Source: BRH-c25 sp964574195
Lineage (GTDB): Bacteria; Bacillota; Clostridia; Lutisporales; Lutisporaceae
DNA: 64,000 nucleotides
NCBI GenBank assembly: GCA_964574195.1
Contig: CAZNMO010000001.1
Location: 1 to 64,000, forward strand
Direction: 5' to 3'
This document shows, piece after piece, positions 53,491-63,205 of the stretch. The position numbers and the translations under genes were made by a program. Under the pieces are notes generated by a model. It ran no database searches, had not been told where the DNA came from, and saw nothing but the letters and a program-made list of their open reading frames with translations. Every line of letters begins with the position of its first letter. Position 1 is the stretch's first letter.

Positions 53491-56157
53491 ATGTTTATGT
53501 GGTTTTCAAAATCACGGGAAGAAGTACTGAAGGAGTTCAATGTAACTCCCTCAACCGGCCTTTCAAGCGAAGAAGCAAAACTGAGGCTGGAGAAATATGG
53601 GGAAAACAAGCTTAAGGGCAAGCCGAAAAAGAGCTTGATCTCACTATTTCTTTCACAGCTGAAAGATATGCTCATATACGTATTGCTAGGTGCTACTGTA
53701 ATAACTATAGCCATCGGCGAATACGTGGATGCAATCATTATTCTTTCTGTTGTGGTTTTAAATGCGGTTATCGGAGTTGTTCAGGAGTATAAAGCCGAAA
53801 AGGCAATTGAAGCGCTTCAGAAAATGACCACTCCCAAAGCTCTGGTAAGACGTGACGGTGAGGTCAAGGAGGTCAATTCCGAAGCAATCGTACCCGGAGA
53901 TATAGTCATTATTGATGCGGGCAGATATATACCCGCCGACCTCAGGCTTATAGAGAGTGTGAACCTTCAGATCGAAGAATCGGCCCTCACAGGTGAATCA
54001 GTGCCTACAGACAAGGATGCACAATCACTTTTTGAAGATCCGAAGACACCCATAGGCGATCTTTCCAATACGGCTTTTATGTCCACATTAGCCACTTACG
54101 GAAGAGGAGAAGGCATCGTAGTAGCAACAGCAATGGAAACTGAGATCGGTAAAATAGCCAAGATCCTGGATGAGGATAACGATGAAATGACCCCGCTGCA
54201 AAAGCGACTGGATGAGCTTGGACGTGTCCTTGGTTTCATTGCCATCGGAATATGTGTATTTATATTCGTAATTGCATTGTTCCAGAAAAGAGACCTGTTC
54301 GAAATGTTCCTGACTGCAATAAGCCTTGCAGTCGCAGCAATCCCCGAAGGTCTGGCAGCTATAGTGGCTATCGTGTTGGCTCTTGGTGTTACAAGAATGT
54401 CCAAGATCAACGCCATCGTCAAGAAGCTTCCGGCAGTTGAAACACTTGGCAGCGTAAATGTAATCTGTTCAGACAAGACCGGTACGCTGACCCAGAACAA
54501 GATGACTGTAGTAAAACACTACACACTGAATAAACTGAAGGATCTGCCTACCTCTGAGACCAGCTTCCAGGCGGATGCGGATGAAGCCGAACTGATAAGA
54601 TCCTTCGTGCTTTGCTCTGACGCTACATATGAAAATGGTGAGGGCACCGGAGACCCGACCGAAATAGCTCTTGTTGTGATGGGTGACAAGTACGGCCTCA
54701 GAAAAAAGGATTTGAATGTAAAGCATGCCCGAGTTGCGGAGAAGCCCTTTGACTCGGATAGAAAGCTTATGTCGACCTTGAATGAAGAAGGCAGCGGCTA
54801 TAGAGTCCATACAAAAGGTGCCATTGACAACATACTGAAGATATCAAGCCACGTGCTGCTTGACGGTAAGGTACAACCCTTGACGGAGCACATGAAAACT
54901 ACCTTCCTCCAAGTTGCAGAAGAAATGTCCGACAGTGCATTAAGGGTACTGGGTGCTGCTTATAAGGATGTGAAGGGAATAATAACACCGGAGGAAATGG
55001 AATGTGACCTTACTGTTATTGGCTTTGTAGGCATGATCGACCCTCCAAGACTTGAGGTCAAGGATTCGATCAGAGAAGCAAAAACCGCAGGTATCACACC
55101 GGTCATGATAACAGGCGATCATAAGAATACAGCCGTAGCCATCGCCAAGGAGCTGGGAATCGCAGAATCCATAAAGCAGAGCCTTACAGGCGCTGAGATC
55201 GACGATTTGTCCGATGAGGAATTCTCAAGGAGGATCAACGATTATCGAGTATTTGCGAGAGTATCTCCGGAGCACAAGGTTAAGATCGTAAGAGCCTTTA
55301 AAGCTCAAGGCAATATCGTATCAATGACAGGAGACGGTGTAAACGACGCACCTTCTCTGAAGTATGCCGATATAGGTGTTGCAATGGGCATAACCGGAAC
55401 GGACGTTTCCAAGGGTGCCAGTGACATGATACTGACTGATGACAACTTTACTACAATCGTGCATGCAATAGAAGAAGGCAGGAATATATACAACAATATC
55501 AAAAAGTCGGTTATCTTCCTCTTAGCCTGCAACCTGGGCGAAGTTGTTTCGATATTTGCATCCATACTTTTCGGCTGGCCGGTGCCGCTGCTTCCTACAC
55601 AGATACTGTGGATGAACCTTATCACCGATACACTGCCGGCTTTAGCTCTTGGAGTGGATCCCGGCGACAAGGATGTAATGAAGAAAAAACCAAGGGACCC
55701 AAAGGAAAGCTTCTTTGCAAAAGGTTCCGGTGTAAGAGCAGTCATAGGCGGCATGCTGATCGGAATACTTACCCTTGCAGCCTTCTATCTGGGCTTACAT
55801 GAAAAGGGCTTCAGCCTGGGTTCAGCCAATATACCTGAAGAAGCCATCACTTATGCAAGAACAATGGCCTTCGTTGTAATTGTTGCTTCACAGCTGTTCT
55901 TCTCATTGACCATGAGGAATTCCAGCAAGTCGGTATTCAAGATCGGCTTGTTTACAAACAAGTATCTGGTCGGCGCCATCATTGTTGGCTTCATACTCCA
56001 GTTCGGTGTCATATCGGTGCCATTCCTCGCCAATGCCTTCAAGGTGCATAACCTTAGCATATGGGATTGGGATATAGTTATAGGCCTGGCTTTGGTTCCG
56101 CTGATCGTAAATGAATTGATCAAAAAGTTCACAAACGTGTTGGGCAAGGAGTCCTAA
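53491..56157 (+). CDS. P2-type cation-transporting ATPase (Ca2+/Mn2+ class)
   Basis: This is an 888-residue P-type ATPase with the order of a P2A (SERCA/PMCA-like) pump: a short cation ATPase N domain, two helices, the actuator with T-G-E-S near residue 168, P-E-G-L helix 4, the phosphorylation site D-K-T-G-T-L-T near residue 330, MITGDH and G-D-G-V-N-D-A-P. Six C-terminal helices end the protein. The I-P-E-G-L-A-A-I helix 4 text and the size are those of calcium-type pumps. The riboswitch argues that the true role is Mn2+ export, as for the related MntE-independent pumps under yybP-ykoY control. ATG 53491 has GGAG eight bases upstream. Confidence 0.95.
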   Translation: MFMWFSKSREEVLKEFNVTPSTGLSSEEAKLRLEKYGENKLKGKPKKSLISLFLSQLKDMLIYVLLGATVITIAIGEYVDAIIILSVVVLNAVIGVVQEYKAEKAIEALQKMTTPKALVRRDGEVKEVNSEAIVPGDIVIIDAGRYIPADLRLIESVNLQIEESALTGESVPTDKDAQSLFEDPKTPIGDLSNTAFMSTLATYGRGEGIVVATAMETEIGKIAKILDEDNDEMTPLQKRLDELGRVLGFIAIGICVFIFVIALFQKRDLFEMFLTAISLAVAAIPEGLAAIVAIVLALGVTRMSKINAIVKKLPAVETLGSVNVICSDKTGTLTQNKMTVVKHYTLNKLKDLPTSETSFQADADEAELIRSFVLCSDATYENGEGTGDPTEIALVVMGDKYGLRKKDLNVKHARVAEKPFDSDRKLMSTLNEEGSGYRVHTKGAIDNILKISSHVLLDGKVQPLTEHMKTTFLQVAEEMSDSALRVLGAAYKDVKGIITPEEMECDLTVIGFVGMIDPPRLEVKDSIREAKTAGITPVMITGDHKNTAVAIAKELGIAESIKQSLTGAEIDDLSDEEFSRRINDYRVFARVSPEHKVKIVRAFKAQGNIVSMTGDGVNDAPSLKYADIGVAMGITGTDVSKGASDMILTDDNFTTIVHAIEEGRNIYNNIKKSVIFLLACNLGEVVSIFASILFGWPVPLLPTQILWMNLITDTLPALALGVDPGDKDVMKKKPRDPKESFFAKGSGVRAVIGGMLIGILTLAAFYLGLHEKGFSLGSANIPEEAITYARTMAFVVIVASQLFFSLTMRNSSKSVFKIGLFTNKYLVGAIIVGFILQFGVISVPFLANAFKVHNLSIWDWDIVIGLALVPLIVNELIKKFTNVLGKES

Positions 56158-56166
56158 ACTTAAAGC

Positions 56167-56213
56167 CATAAAAAAGCTGCCGGTAAACCTTCAAAGGTTT
56201 TCCGGCAGCTTTC
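56167..56213. terminator. Bidirectional terminator between ATPase and CvfB genes
   Basis: aaagctgccgg and ccggcagcttt form the outer 11-bp stem and aaacctt with aaggttt the inner. A and T runs lie on both sides. Confidence 0.8.
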
Positions 56214-56222
56214 ATACTTTTA

Positions 56223-57059
56223 TTATACTATTTCAATTCCTTCTTCTGTTATCCTTATTCTTCGTTCCTTCAGCAGCTTGCCAACTGCACGTTTGAAGGC
56301 ACTTTTGCTCATTTTGAGCTGCTTGTTTATCTCCTCAGGGCTGCTGTCGTCATTTAGTGAAAGTTTTCCATTATTGGACACTATTTTTTCATAAATGATC
56401 TCGGCATCATCGCCCATCTGGTTATAAGCCTCTTTTCTGAGGCTCAATTCAAGCTTTCCATCTTCCCTGACCTTTTTTATCCTGACCTCAACCACATCAC
56501 CGCACTTATGATCTCCGTAGAGCTCCTTCCTGGGTATCATCCCACTGTATTTGTTCTCAACAGCCACAAATGCCCCCAAGTCATCCTTTATCTGATATAT
56601 AGTCCCATTGACACGTTCATTTCCCTTGTAAGGCGATACGTCACTGAGAAGCTTGTATACATCCATGGTGGCGCATAATCTCTTGCTTTTGTCTATATAC
56701 AAGCCTACCAGGTATTCCCTATCCTTCTTGACCTCACAGGTCTGTTCCTTGAAAGGCAGCAAAAGATCCTTATCCAGACCCCAATCCATGAAGGCTCCTA
56801 TCTTGGTGTTCTCAACCACCCTGAGGGGAGCAAATTCCCCCCTTGTGATTTTAGGCCTTTTGGTCGTAGCTATGATCCTGTCTTCAGAATCCTTATAGAT
56901 AAATACCTCTATTTCTTCTCCGGCTTCGATGCCTTCCGGCATCTGGTTCTTGGGCAGCAGGACCTCATCCTGCTCAATTCCCTCATGGTTATTCAGGAAT
57001 GCCCCTATCTTGGTCAGTCTTATGACCGTAAGCTTTTGCATTTTACCTAATTCTATCAT
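56223..57059 (-). CDS. cvfB: CvfB-like S1 RNA-binding protein
   Basis: The 278-residue protein resembles CvfB (conserved virulence factor B): three S1-type beta barrels followed by a winged helix. The first is in the segment VIRLTKIGAFLNN, the second at APLRVVENTKIGAFMDWGL and the third at V-N-G-T-I-Y-Q-I-K-D-D-L-G-A-F-V. The C-terminal helix pattern is K-A-F-K-R-A-V-G-K-L-L-K-E-R-R-I. In Gram-positive bacteria it binds RNA and affects gene expression. ATG 57059 follows AAAGGATG. It is a single gene. Confidence 0.9.
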   Translation of the reverse strand: MIELGKMQKLTVIRLTKIGAFLNNHEGIEQDEVLLPKNQMPEGIEAGEEIEVFIYKDSEDRIIATTKRPKITRGEFAPLRVVENTKIGAFMDWGLDKDLLLPFKEQTCEVKKDREYLVGLYIDKSKRLCATMDVYKLLSDVSPYKGNERVNGTIYQIKDDLGAFVAVENKYSGMIPRKELYGDHKCGDVVEVRIKKVREDGKLELSLRKEAYNQMGDDAEIIYEKIVSNNGKLSLNDDSSPEEINKQLKMSKSAFKRAVGKLLKERRIRITEEGIEIV

Positions 57060-57379
57060 TTCATATCATCCTTTGATCATTTATCATAGTATATAATTCC
57101 TCTTACTGTATAATTTATTATATCATTATGATATGAGCAAGGCAAAAACTTCCACAGGATGCAAAGCATGCCTTTCTGCAGCTAGCTCAGACACCTGATG
57201 ATTAAGTTGATGCATTAAAGAAAAACAGAAATACAGTGAACAGCGAAAGCCTTCATATATGCAGCAGTAGATAAAATTGAGCTGAAAAGTCAGTCTAGTC
57301 AGCTCAATCTTATATTTTGAATGGGGAACTTCTTGTGTAACCATGCTCTTTAAGCTTTATCTTACACTATGGTTTATAT
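57060..57379. other. Intergenic stretch without a supported gene
   Basis: This 320-base AT-rich piece contains a promoter region for cvfB and the end of the next gene. A short open frame on the minus strand lacks a ribosome site and a recognisable domain. I see nothing else. Confidence 0.4.
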
Positions 57380-57709
57380 TTAGTATATGCGTCTACGCCT
57401 GAAGAAGAGACGCCTTAGGAGCAGCAGGAGAAGAACGGATCCCAGGAATCCTCTGAAGCCTTGATTTCCAAATCCTAAATAGTTGCCGCCCATATCATAT
57501 AACCTGTAGTCATCACTGTAGTATCCAATTGGACTTCCATCCATTGCATATACATATCTATTGTCTACATATGCCATAGGATTGGAATATCTATCGTAAA
57601 CGACAGAGCCATCTGTATAGCCTTCAACACCCCAACGGCTGTTATATATTACATCACCGTCAACGTAACCTTGAAGTAATCCTTGAGAATCATATACATG
57701 CTCCAACAT
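57380..57709 (-). CDS. 4-fold beta-flower-like repeat protein with membrane anchor
   Basis: This 109-residue protein has four tandem short units of the type hxxxDGxVxYxxxxxxxGY (for example G-Y-V-D-G-D-V-I-Y-N and G-Y-T-D-G-S-V-V-Y-D). This pattern corresponds to what has been called a four-fold beta flower. The end is a hydrophobic stretch LGSVLLLLLLRRLFFRRRRIY with a basic cap. So it has a small beta domain attached to the membrane. ATG 57709 has GGGGGG five bases before it. No known function. The neighbours do not help. Confidence 0.7.
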   Translation of the reverse strand: MLEHVYDSQGLLQGYVDGDVIYNSRWGVEGYTDGSVVYDRYSNPMAYVDNRYVYAMDGSPIGYYSDDYRLYDMGGNYLGFGNQGFRGFLGSVLLLLLLRRLFFRRRRIY

Positions 57710-57848
57710 CTCACCCCCCTTTATTTTCTATTTGCTGAAATGGAAGAAATCTTATTCCCCTATCATTAATATGTGGCATGTACACTTTTGGTTAATGCCT
57801 GTCTGAGCGTTGGAGCTTCTTTGTAAGGTAAAATTTGCAGTGAATACA

Positions 57849-57881
57849 AAAGATAGGCACTTCAAATGAATGCCTATCTTT
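57849..57881 (-). terminator. Terminator of the pyruvate carboxylase gene
   Basis: aaagataggca pairs with tgcctatcttt across an 11-base loop. It lies 38 bases after the stop codon and has a short T run on the minus strand. Confidence 0.7.
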
Positions 57882-57918
57882 AGAAACACTATGGGATTAT
57901 GCACTTGATACCATCATG

Positions 57919-60900
57919 CTACGCCAGTTCTATCAGAAGCTGCCCCGCTTGTATCTGCTGCCCTTCCTTCACATGTATCTTTTCTACCCTGCTCGCCTTA
58001 GGTGCAACGATATTTGTCTCCATCTTCATCGCCTCTATTACTATCAGACTCTGTTTGTCATTGACAGTATCCCCTTCCTGGACCAGTATCTTAGAAACAA
58101 CTCCCGGAATGGAAGCACCTATTTCATTTATGTCATTGGGATTTGCCATCAGTGCCTGATCTATCTTATTCCTTTCCCCATAGGCCTTGTCAAATATCTT
58201 GATTTCTCTTCTGTTTCCATTTATCTCAAATACTACTGTTACATTTCCCTCATGATCCACCTTCTGCATATCTATCAGCTTTACGATCATTATCTTGCCT
58301 TCTTCCAGCTCTATCTCGCAGGTCTCACCCTCCCTCAGTCCGTAGAAGAATACATGGCTCTCAAGATTGCTCAGATCTCCGTATTCGTTTATAAACTTCA
58401 GATAGTCCTTATATACCTTTGGATATAGTACATAGCTGAGTATGTTCCTTATATTTGGCTCATCATGGAAGTCTTCAGATAGCTTTTGGGATACCTCCTG
58501 AAAATCTACCGGTTCTAAAATTTCTCCCGGCCTTACCGTAATAGGCTTTTCACCCTTCAATACCAGCTTTTGAAGCTCTTTTGGAAAACCTCCCACCGGC
58601 TGCCCCATCATTCCCTTGAAATATGACACTGCTGAATCAGGATAATTGAGATTGCTGCCCTTCTCCAATATATTGTCCTTGGTCAGGCCGTTTTGAACCA
58701 TGAATATTGCCAGATCCCCTACCACCTTTGAGGAAGGCGTTACCTTGACAATATCCCCCAGCATTTCATTGACGTCCTTGTACATGAGCTTGACCTCATT
58801 GAACAGATGTGCCATACCGAAGCTCTCGACCTGGGACCTGAGGTTGGAATACTGTCCTCCTGGGATCTCGTACCGGTATATCTCCGCGGTACCTGATTTC
58901 AACCCTGACTCAAAGGGCTCATATATCTTCCTGGCATCATGCCAGTAATCACTCAGCTTCTGGATATCATCCAGCTCTATACCCGTAGCCCTGTCTGTGT
59001 TTTCAAGGGCTGCAACTATGGAGTTCAGTGCCGGCTGACTCGTCAGTCCAGCCATGGAATTGAAGGATGCGTCTACTATATCCACTCCTGCACTTGCAGC
59101 CATCATTACCGAAGCAATACCATTGCCACTGGTGTCATGGGTATGCAGGTGTATTGGTATAGAAACATACTGCTTCAGTGTCTCGATCAGTTTCTTTGCC
59201 GCATAGGGCTTGAGGAGTCCTGCCATATCCTTTATTGCCAGTATATGAGCTCCCATACGTTCTATCTCCATTGCTGTATCAACATAGTACTGCAGATTGT
59301 ATTTTTCTCTTTTTTCATCCAGTATATCTCCGGTATAGCATATCGATACCTCGGCCACCTTTCCTGACTTGAGGGCCTCATCTACCGCTACCTCCATTCC
59401 CTTCAGCCAGTTCAACGAATCGAATATCCTGAATATATCAATGCCCTGTATGGCTGATTCCCTGATGAATTCCCTTATGACATTATCCGGGTAATTGGTA
59501 TATCCTACAGCATTTGAGCCCCTTACGAGCATCTGGAACAGAGCATTTGGTATCTTGCTCCTGAGTGACTGCAGCCGCCTCCAGGGTGACTCCTTCAGGA
59601 ACCTGTAGCTGACATCAAAGGTGGCCCCGCCCCACATTTCCAGAGAAAACAGGTCCTTTGCCAGCACAGAAGTAGCTTCTGATATCTTGAGTATATCCTT
59701 TGTCCTAAGCCTTGTGGCAACGAGAGACTGGTGAGCATCCCTGAAGGTGGTATCTGTAACAAGAAGCTTGTTCTGTGATTTTACCCACTCAAGCAGCCCG
59801 CTTACGCCTTTTTCATCAAGTATCTGCTTTGTTCCTGTCAGGTTATCCGGCCTGATGACCTGAGGGACATGGGGTATATCAAAATCCTTCTTGGTGTCCT
59901 TTATTTCATTTACCAGCTTTTCACCGATAAATGTTATTATTTTGGTTTCCTTGTCTTTTTTAGGCCTGATATTGAAAAGCTCCGGTGTTTCATCTATGAA
60001 TCCGGTGGTGCATTCTCCGCTCAAAAATGTTGGATGATTAAGAACATTTATTATAAAATCCTCGTTGGTCTTGACCCCCTTTACAGAAAGCTCCTTTATG
60101 GAGCGAGATGCCTTTCTGACCGCATCCTCAAAGGTCCTTGACCAGGAAACCACCTTTACCAGCAGAGAATCATAATAAGGCGTTATGGTGGAACCAGTAT
60201 AGCCATTCCCACCATCCAGTCTTATCCCAAAGCCTGAGCCGGTCCTATACTCTGTGATTTTGCCGGTATCAGGAGCAAAATTGTTGGAAGGATCCTCGGT
60301 AGTTATTCTACACTGAATTGCATAGCCTTTTTTCTCTATAGCCTGCTGTGAGCTTATCCCTATCTCAGGTGAATCCAACGAATAGCCCTGGGCAATGAGA
60401 AGCTGGCTTTGAACAATGTCAATGCCGGTGATCATTTCTGTTACTGTATGCTCAACCTGAATCCTGGGATTCATCTCGATAAAGTAATGCTGTCCGGAGC
60501 TGTCGACCAGGAATTCTATAGTCCCGGCACTCTGATATCTCAACTGCCTTGCTATCTTTAAGGCATCCTCACAGATGGCCTTTCTCTGCGTTTCTGTTAT
60601 CGACAGGGCAGGAGCAAATTCCACCAGCTTCTGATGCCTCCTCTGTATGGAGCAATCCCTTTCAAAAAGATGCACTATGTTTCCGTGCATATCTCCCAGC
60701 AGTTGAACTTCAATATGCTTGGGCTTATCGAGATATTTCTCGATAAATACCGCATCATTCCCGAAAGCCTTTCTGGCCTCACTCCTTGCACTCCGATAGG
60801 AATTCACAAATTCATCTTCCTCGTAAACGATCCTCATGCCCCTGCCGCCGCCTCCGGCAGCTGCCTTTATGATAACGGGGAAGCCTATGCTAGCGGCAAA

Positions 60901-61350
60901 GCTTACCGCCTCTGCTTCATCTGTTATAGGCTCATCCAGGCCGGGAACAGTAGGCACTCCAACTGATTTGGCGATTATTTTGGACTTTATCTTGTCTCCG
61001 AGATTATCTATCATATCGCTGCTTGGTCCAATAAATATGATGCCGTTTTCTTCACAAGTACGTGCAAAATCAGGATTTTCCGAAAGGAAGCCATATCCGG
61101 GGTGAATTGCATCTACCCCCTTCTTCAATGCCAGGTGGATGATATCCTCAATATTCAGATACGCCTCTATAGGTCCTCTTTTTTCACCTATAAGGTAAGA
61201 CTCATCCGACTTGACTCTGAAAAGAGCATATTTGTCCTCCTTGGAATACATTGCAACCGTTCTTATGTCTAGTTCCTTGCAAGCTCTAAATATCCTGATC
61301 GCAATTTCGCCTCTGTTTGCAACCAGTACTTTTCTTATTTTCCTTTCCAA
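57919..61350 (-). CDS. pyc: Pyruvate carboxylase
   Basis: The 1,143-residue enzyme makes oxaloacetate from pyruvate and bicarbonate with ATP and biotin in the cytosol. All four parts are visible: the biotin carboxylase (K-V-L-V-A-N-R-G-E-I-A-I-R-I-F at the start, G-G-G-G-R-G-M-R-I-V near 165), the carboxyltransferase barrel (D-T-T-F-R-D-A-H-Q-S near 533 and the H-L-H-T-H-D-T metal site near 735), the tetramer region and the biotin domain with the A-M-K-M-E lysine near 1108. The size is the normal one for the single-chain enzyme. The TTG at 61350 follows a weak AAGG site; no better start is seen. It has its own terminator. In a fermenter it feeds the reductive TCA arm and aspartate. Confidence 0.97.
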   Translation of the reverse strand: MERKIRKVLVANRGEIAIRIFRACKELDIRTVAMYSKEDKYALFRVKSDESYLIGEKRGPIEAYLNIEDIIHLALKKGVDAIHPGYGFLSENPDFARTCEENGIIFIGPSSDMIDNLGDKIKSKIIAKSVGVPTVPGLDEPITDEAEAVSFAASIGFPVIIKAAAGGGGRGMRIVYEEDEFVNSYRSARSEARKAFGNDAVFIEKYLDKPKHIEVQLLGDMHGNIVHLFERDCSIQRRHQKLVEFAPALSITETQRKAICEDALKIARQLRYQSAGTIEFLVDSSGQHYFIEMNPRIQVEHTVTEMITGIDIVQSQLLIAQGYSLDSPEIGISSQQAIEKKGYAIQCRITTEDPSNNFAPDTGKITEYRTGSGFGIRLDGGNGYTGSTITPYYDSLLVKVVSWSRTFEDAVRKASRSIKELSVKGVKTNEDFIINVLNHPTFLSGECTTGFIDETPELFNIRPKKDKETKIITFIGEKLVNEIKDTKKDFDIPHVPQVIRPDNLTGTKQILDEKGVSGLLEWVKSQNKLLVTDTTFRDAHQSLVATRLRTKDILKISEATSVLAKDLFSLEMWGGATFDVSYRFLKESPWRRLQSLRSKIPNALFQMLVRGSNAVGYTNYPDNVIREFIRESAIQGIDIFRIFDSLNWLKGMEVAVDEALKSGKVAEVSICYTGDILDEKREKYNLQYYVDTAMEIERMGAHILAIKDMAGLLKPYAAKKLIETLKQYVSIPIHLHTHDTSGNGIASVMMAASAGVDIVDASFNSMAGLTSQPALNSIVAALENTDRATGIELDDIQKLSDYWHDARKIYEPFESGLKSGTAEIYRYEIPGGQYSNLRSQVESFGMAHLFNEVKLMYKDVNEMLGDIVKVTPSSKVVGDLAIFMVQNGLTKDNILEKGSNLNYPDSAVSYFKGMMGQPVGGFPKELQKLVLKGEKPITVRPGEILEPVDFQEVSQKLSEDFHDEPNIRNILSYVLYPKVYKDYLKFINEYGDLSNLESHVFFYGLREGETCEIELEEGKIMIVKLIDMQKVDHEGNVTVVFEINGNRREIKIFDKAYGERNKIDQALMANPNDINEIGASIPGVVSKILVQEGDTVNDKQSLIVIEAMKMETNIVAPKASRVEKIHVKEGQQIQAGQLLIELA

Positions 61351-61533
61351 ACCTTACACATCCTTCGCTTTGTATATTTATGCGTTATAAGCCTTTTAGG
61401 TATATTAAGAAAAATTATACTAAATATGAAATTGCGGGACAAGTAGTATATAAAAATTATTTGTTTTTATGCATAAATAACCATCGCTAGTATTCCCTGT
61501 TCAAGCCTCCCTATGCTCACACAGAAGATTAAA

Positions 61534-61576
61534 AATACGCCCGGAGTACCAACCTTCCTGGTATTCCGGGCGTATT
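61534..61576. terminator. Terminator after the AGCS symporter gene
   Basis: aatacgcccgga-tacca and tggta-tccgggcgtatt form a stem with one mismatch and a 7-base loop. Five T follow on the minus strand. It lies 35 bases after the stop of the symporter and upstream of pyc. Confidence 0.85.
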
Positions 61577-61610
61577 GCAATTTTTATTCAACCTGTATAT
61601 ATAGCTTCTA

Positions 61611-63146
61611 TTATCTCTTCTTCCAGTATTCGGTCTGAATTCCGATATCTTCGGATACAAATCTGGCGCCGCCTGTTTTGTTGTAGTTATCCAACGCTTT
61701 GAATATAATGCCTGAGCCCAGGAGAAGTATCGGTACGTTGGCGTACACAACCATTATATTTACAAAGTCTGATATATACCACAGATTGCCCAGCTCAAGA
61801 CCGGCCAGCACAGTAAGCACACCAAAGGGTACAAATACCAGGGAGCCTACAATACGTATCCCAAATATGAACTTTTTGCTTCTGCTGATGAAGTTTCCTG
61901 AGATCTCAGAGAAAAGTATCAAGCCGACCAGTGTGGTGAATGCAAACAGCGCATAGCATGCGGACAATATCGCCTTTACAACGGAATCCATCGCAGTACC
62001 CGGTACAAGATGCTCAACAGAGGCCAGATATACCGTAAGCTTCGAAGCTTTTACAGCATCCCATGCTACTCCGGCTTCACCGGTCCAGACATGCGCCATG
62101 ACCACCAGGAAACCTGTCATGGAACAGATTATCATGGTATCAAGGAATACGCCGATAGCCTGCACAAAACCCTGGTCACACGGGTGTTCATTCTCTGCAA
62201 CGGCAGCTGCCATTGTGATCGTACCTTGACCGGCTTCATTGGACATCAATCCACGTTTGATCCCCTGTGACAGTGCAACTCCGAAGGCGCCTCCGAATAT
62301 TGCCTCCGGACTGAAAGCCCCGGCAAAAACAGCCTTGAAGAAATATGGTATTAGATTAAGATTAAGCAGTATTATAATTAAGATTATCAAAGTATATACA
62401 ACAGCCATTATCGGAACCATTATATCAGTAACGGAAGTAACGCGTTTGAGCCCTCCCAGTGCTGTAGCAGCAACCGTCAGTATAAGGATTATCCCTATTG
62501 CGTAGTATACTGTGGATGTTCTTTCAAAAGTAGTGCCTGCAACAGTATCTGCTATGGACCCCAGAGCCGTGAACATATGGAAGGTCTGTCCCGGTATGCT
62601 GAAAATGGCATATACTATGAATATCCATGACAGCAGTATCCCTACCCATCTCTTATCGCCGTATATCCGCTTTCCGTAAAAAGGAAGTCCTCCTACAAAT
62701 TCATTGCCCTCTTTTTCCTTGAATATCTGAGCAAGTACAGCTTCTGCAAAAGCTGTGGCCATACCGAAAAACGCCGATACCCACATCCAGAATACTGCAC
62801 CCGGGCCGCCTACAGAAATAGCCCCAGTTACACCCATGATATTCCCCGGTCCGATCCTCATGGCAGAACTAAGCAAAAATGCAGTCAGGGGACTTACACC
62901 TGTCTCTATCTTCTTCTTTTCTACAAGTATCGATATCCCTTTTTTAAACCTGACACATTGCACAAAGCCAGTTTTAAATGATATAAAAATACCGCATCCT
63001 ACAAGCAGGAGTATTGCCAGCGAGAATTTACCCAATACCGGAATGCTTGCGTACCAGTCAAGATTGGTAGGAAAATCCCACATAAAGTCAGCAATAGGCA
63101 CAATAAATTGAAAGAAATTGTTAATTGCTTCAAAAACTCCGTTCAT
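61611..63146 (-). CDS. AGCS-family sodium:alanine/glycine symporter
   Basis: The 511-residue membrane protein is of the AGCS family. It has about eleven hydrophobic helices, with the family text R-I-G-P-G-N-I-M-G-V-T-G-A near residue 110 and G-L-M-S-N-E-A-G-Q-G-T near 300, which line the substrate and sodium sites. It would bring in alanine or glycine with sodium. ATG 63146 follows GGGAGG. Next upstream on the same strand is the trans-sulfuration enzyme gene. Confidence 0.94.
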   Translation of the reverse strand: MNGVFEAINNFFQFIVPIADFMWDFPTNLDWYASIPVLGKFSLAILLLVGCGIFISFKTGFVQCVRFKKGISILVEKKKIETGVSPLTAFLLSSAMRIGPGNIMGVTGAISVGGPGAVFWMWVSAFFGMATAFAEAVLAQIFKEKEGNEFVGGLPFYGKRIYGDKRWVGILLSWIFIVYAIFSIPGQTFHMFTALGSIADTVAGTTFERTSTVYYAIGIILILTVAATALGGLKRVTSVTDIMVPIMAVVYTLIILIIILLNLNLIPYFFKAVFAGAFSPEAIFGGAFGVALSQGIKRGLMSNEAGQGTITMAAAVAENEHPCDQGFVQAIGVFLDTMIICSMTGFLVVMAHVWTGEAGVAWDAVKASKLTVYLASVEHLVPGTAMDSVVKAILSACYALFAFTTLVGLILFSEISGNFISRSKKFIFGIRIVGSLVFVPFGVLTVLAGLELGNLWYISDFVNIMVVYANVPILLLGSGIIFKALDNYNKTGGARFVSEDIGIQTEYWKKR

Positions 63147-63205
63147 TAATATACCTCCCTTTTTTTAATTCATTGAGATTCCTCCATAGGCATATGTTTA
63201 TACTG

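Noticed and set aside
57126..57344. Minus-strand open frame of 72 residues between cvfB and the beta-flower gene
   Set aside because: No ribosome site, low-complexity composition and no family resemblance.
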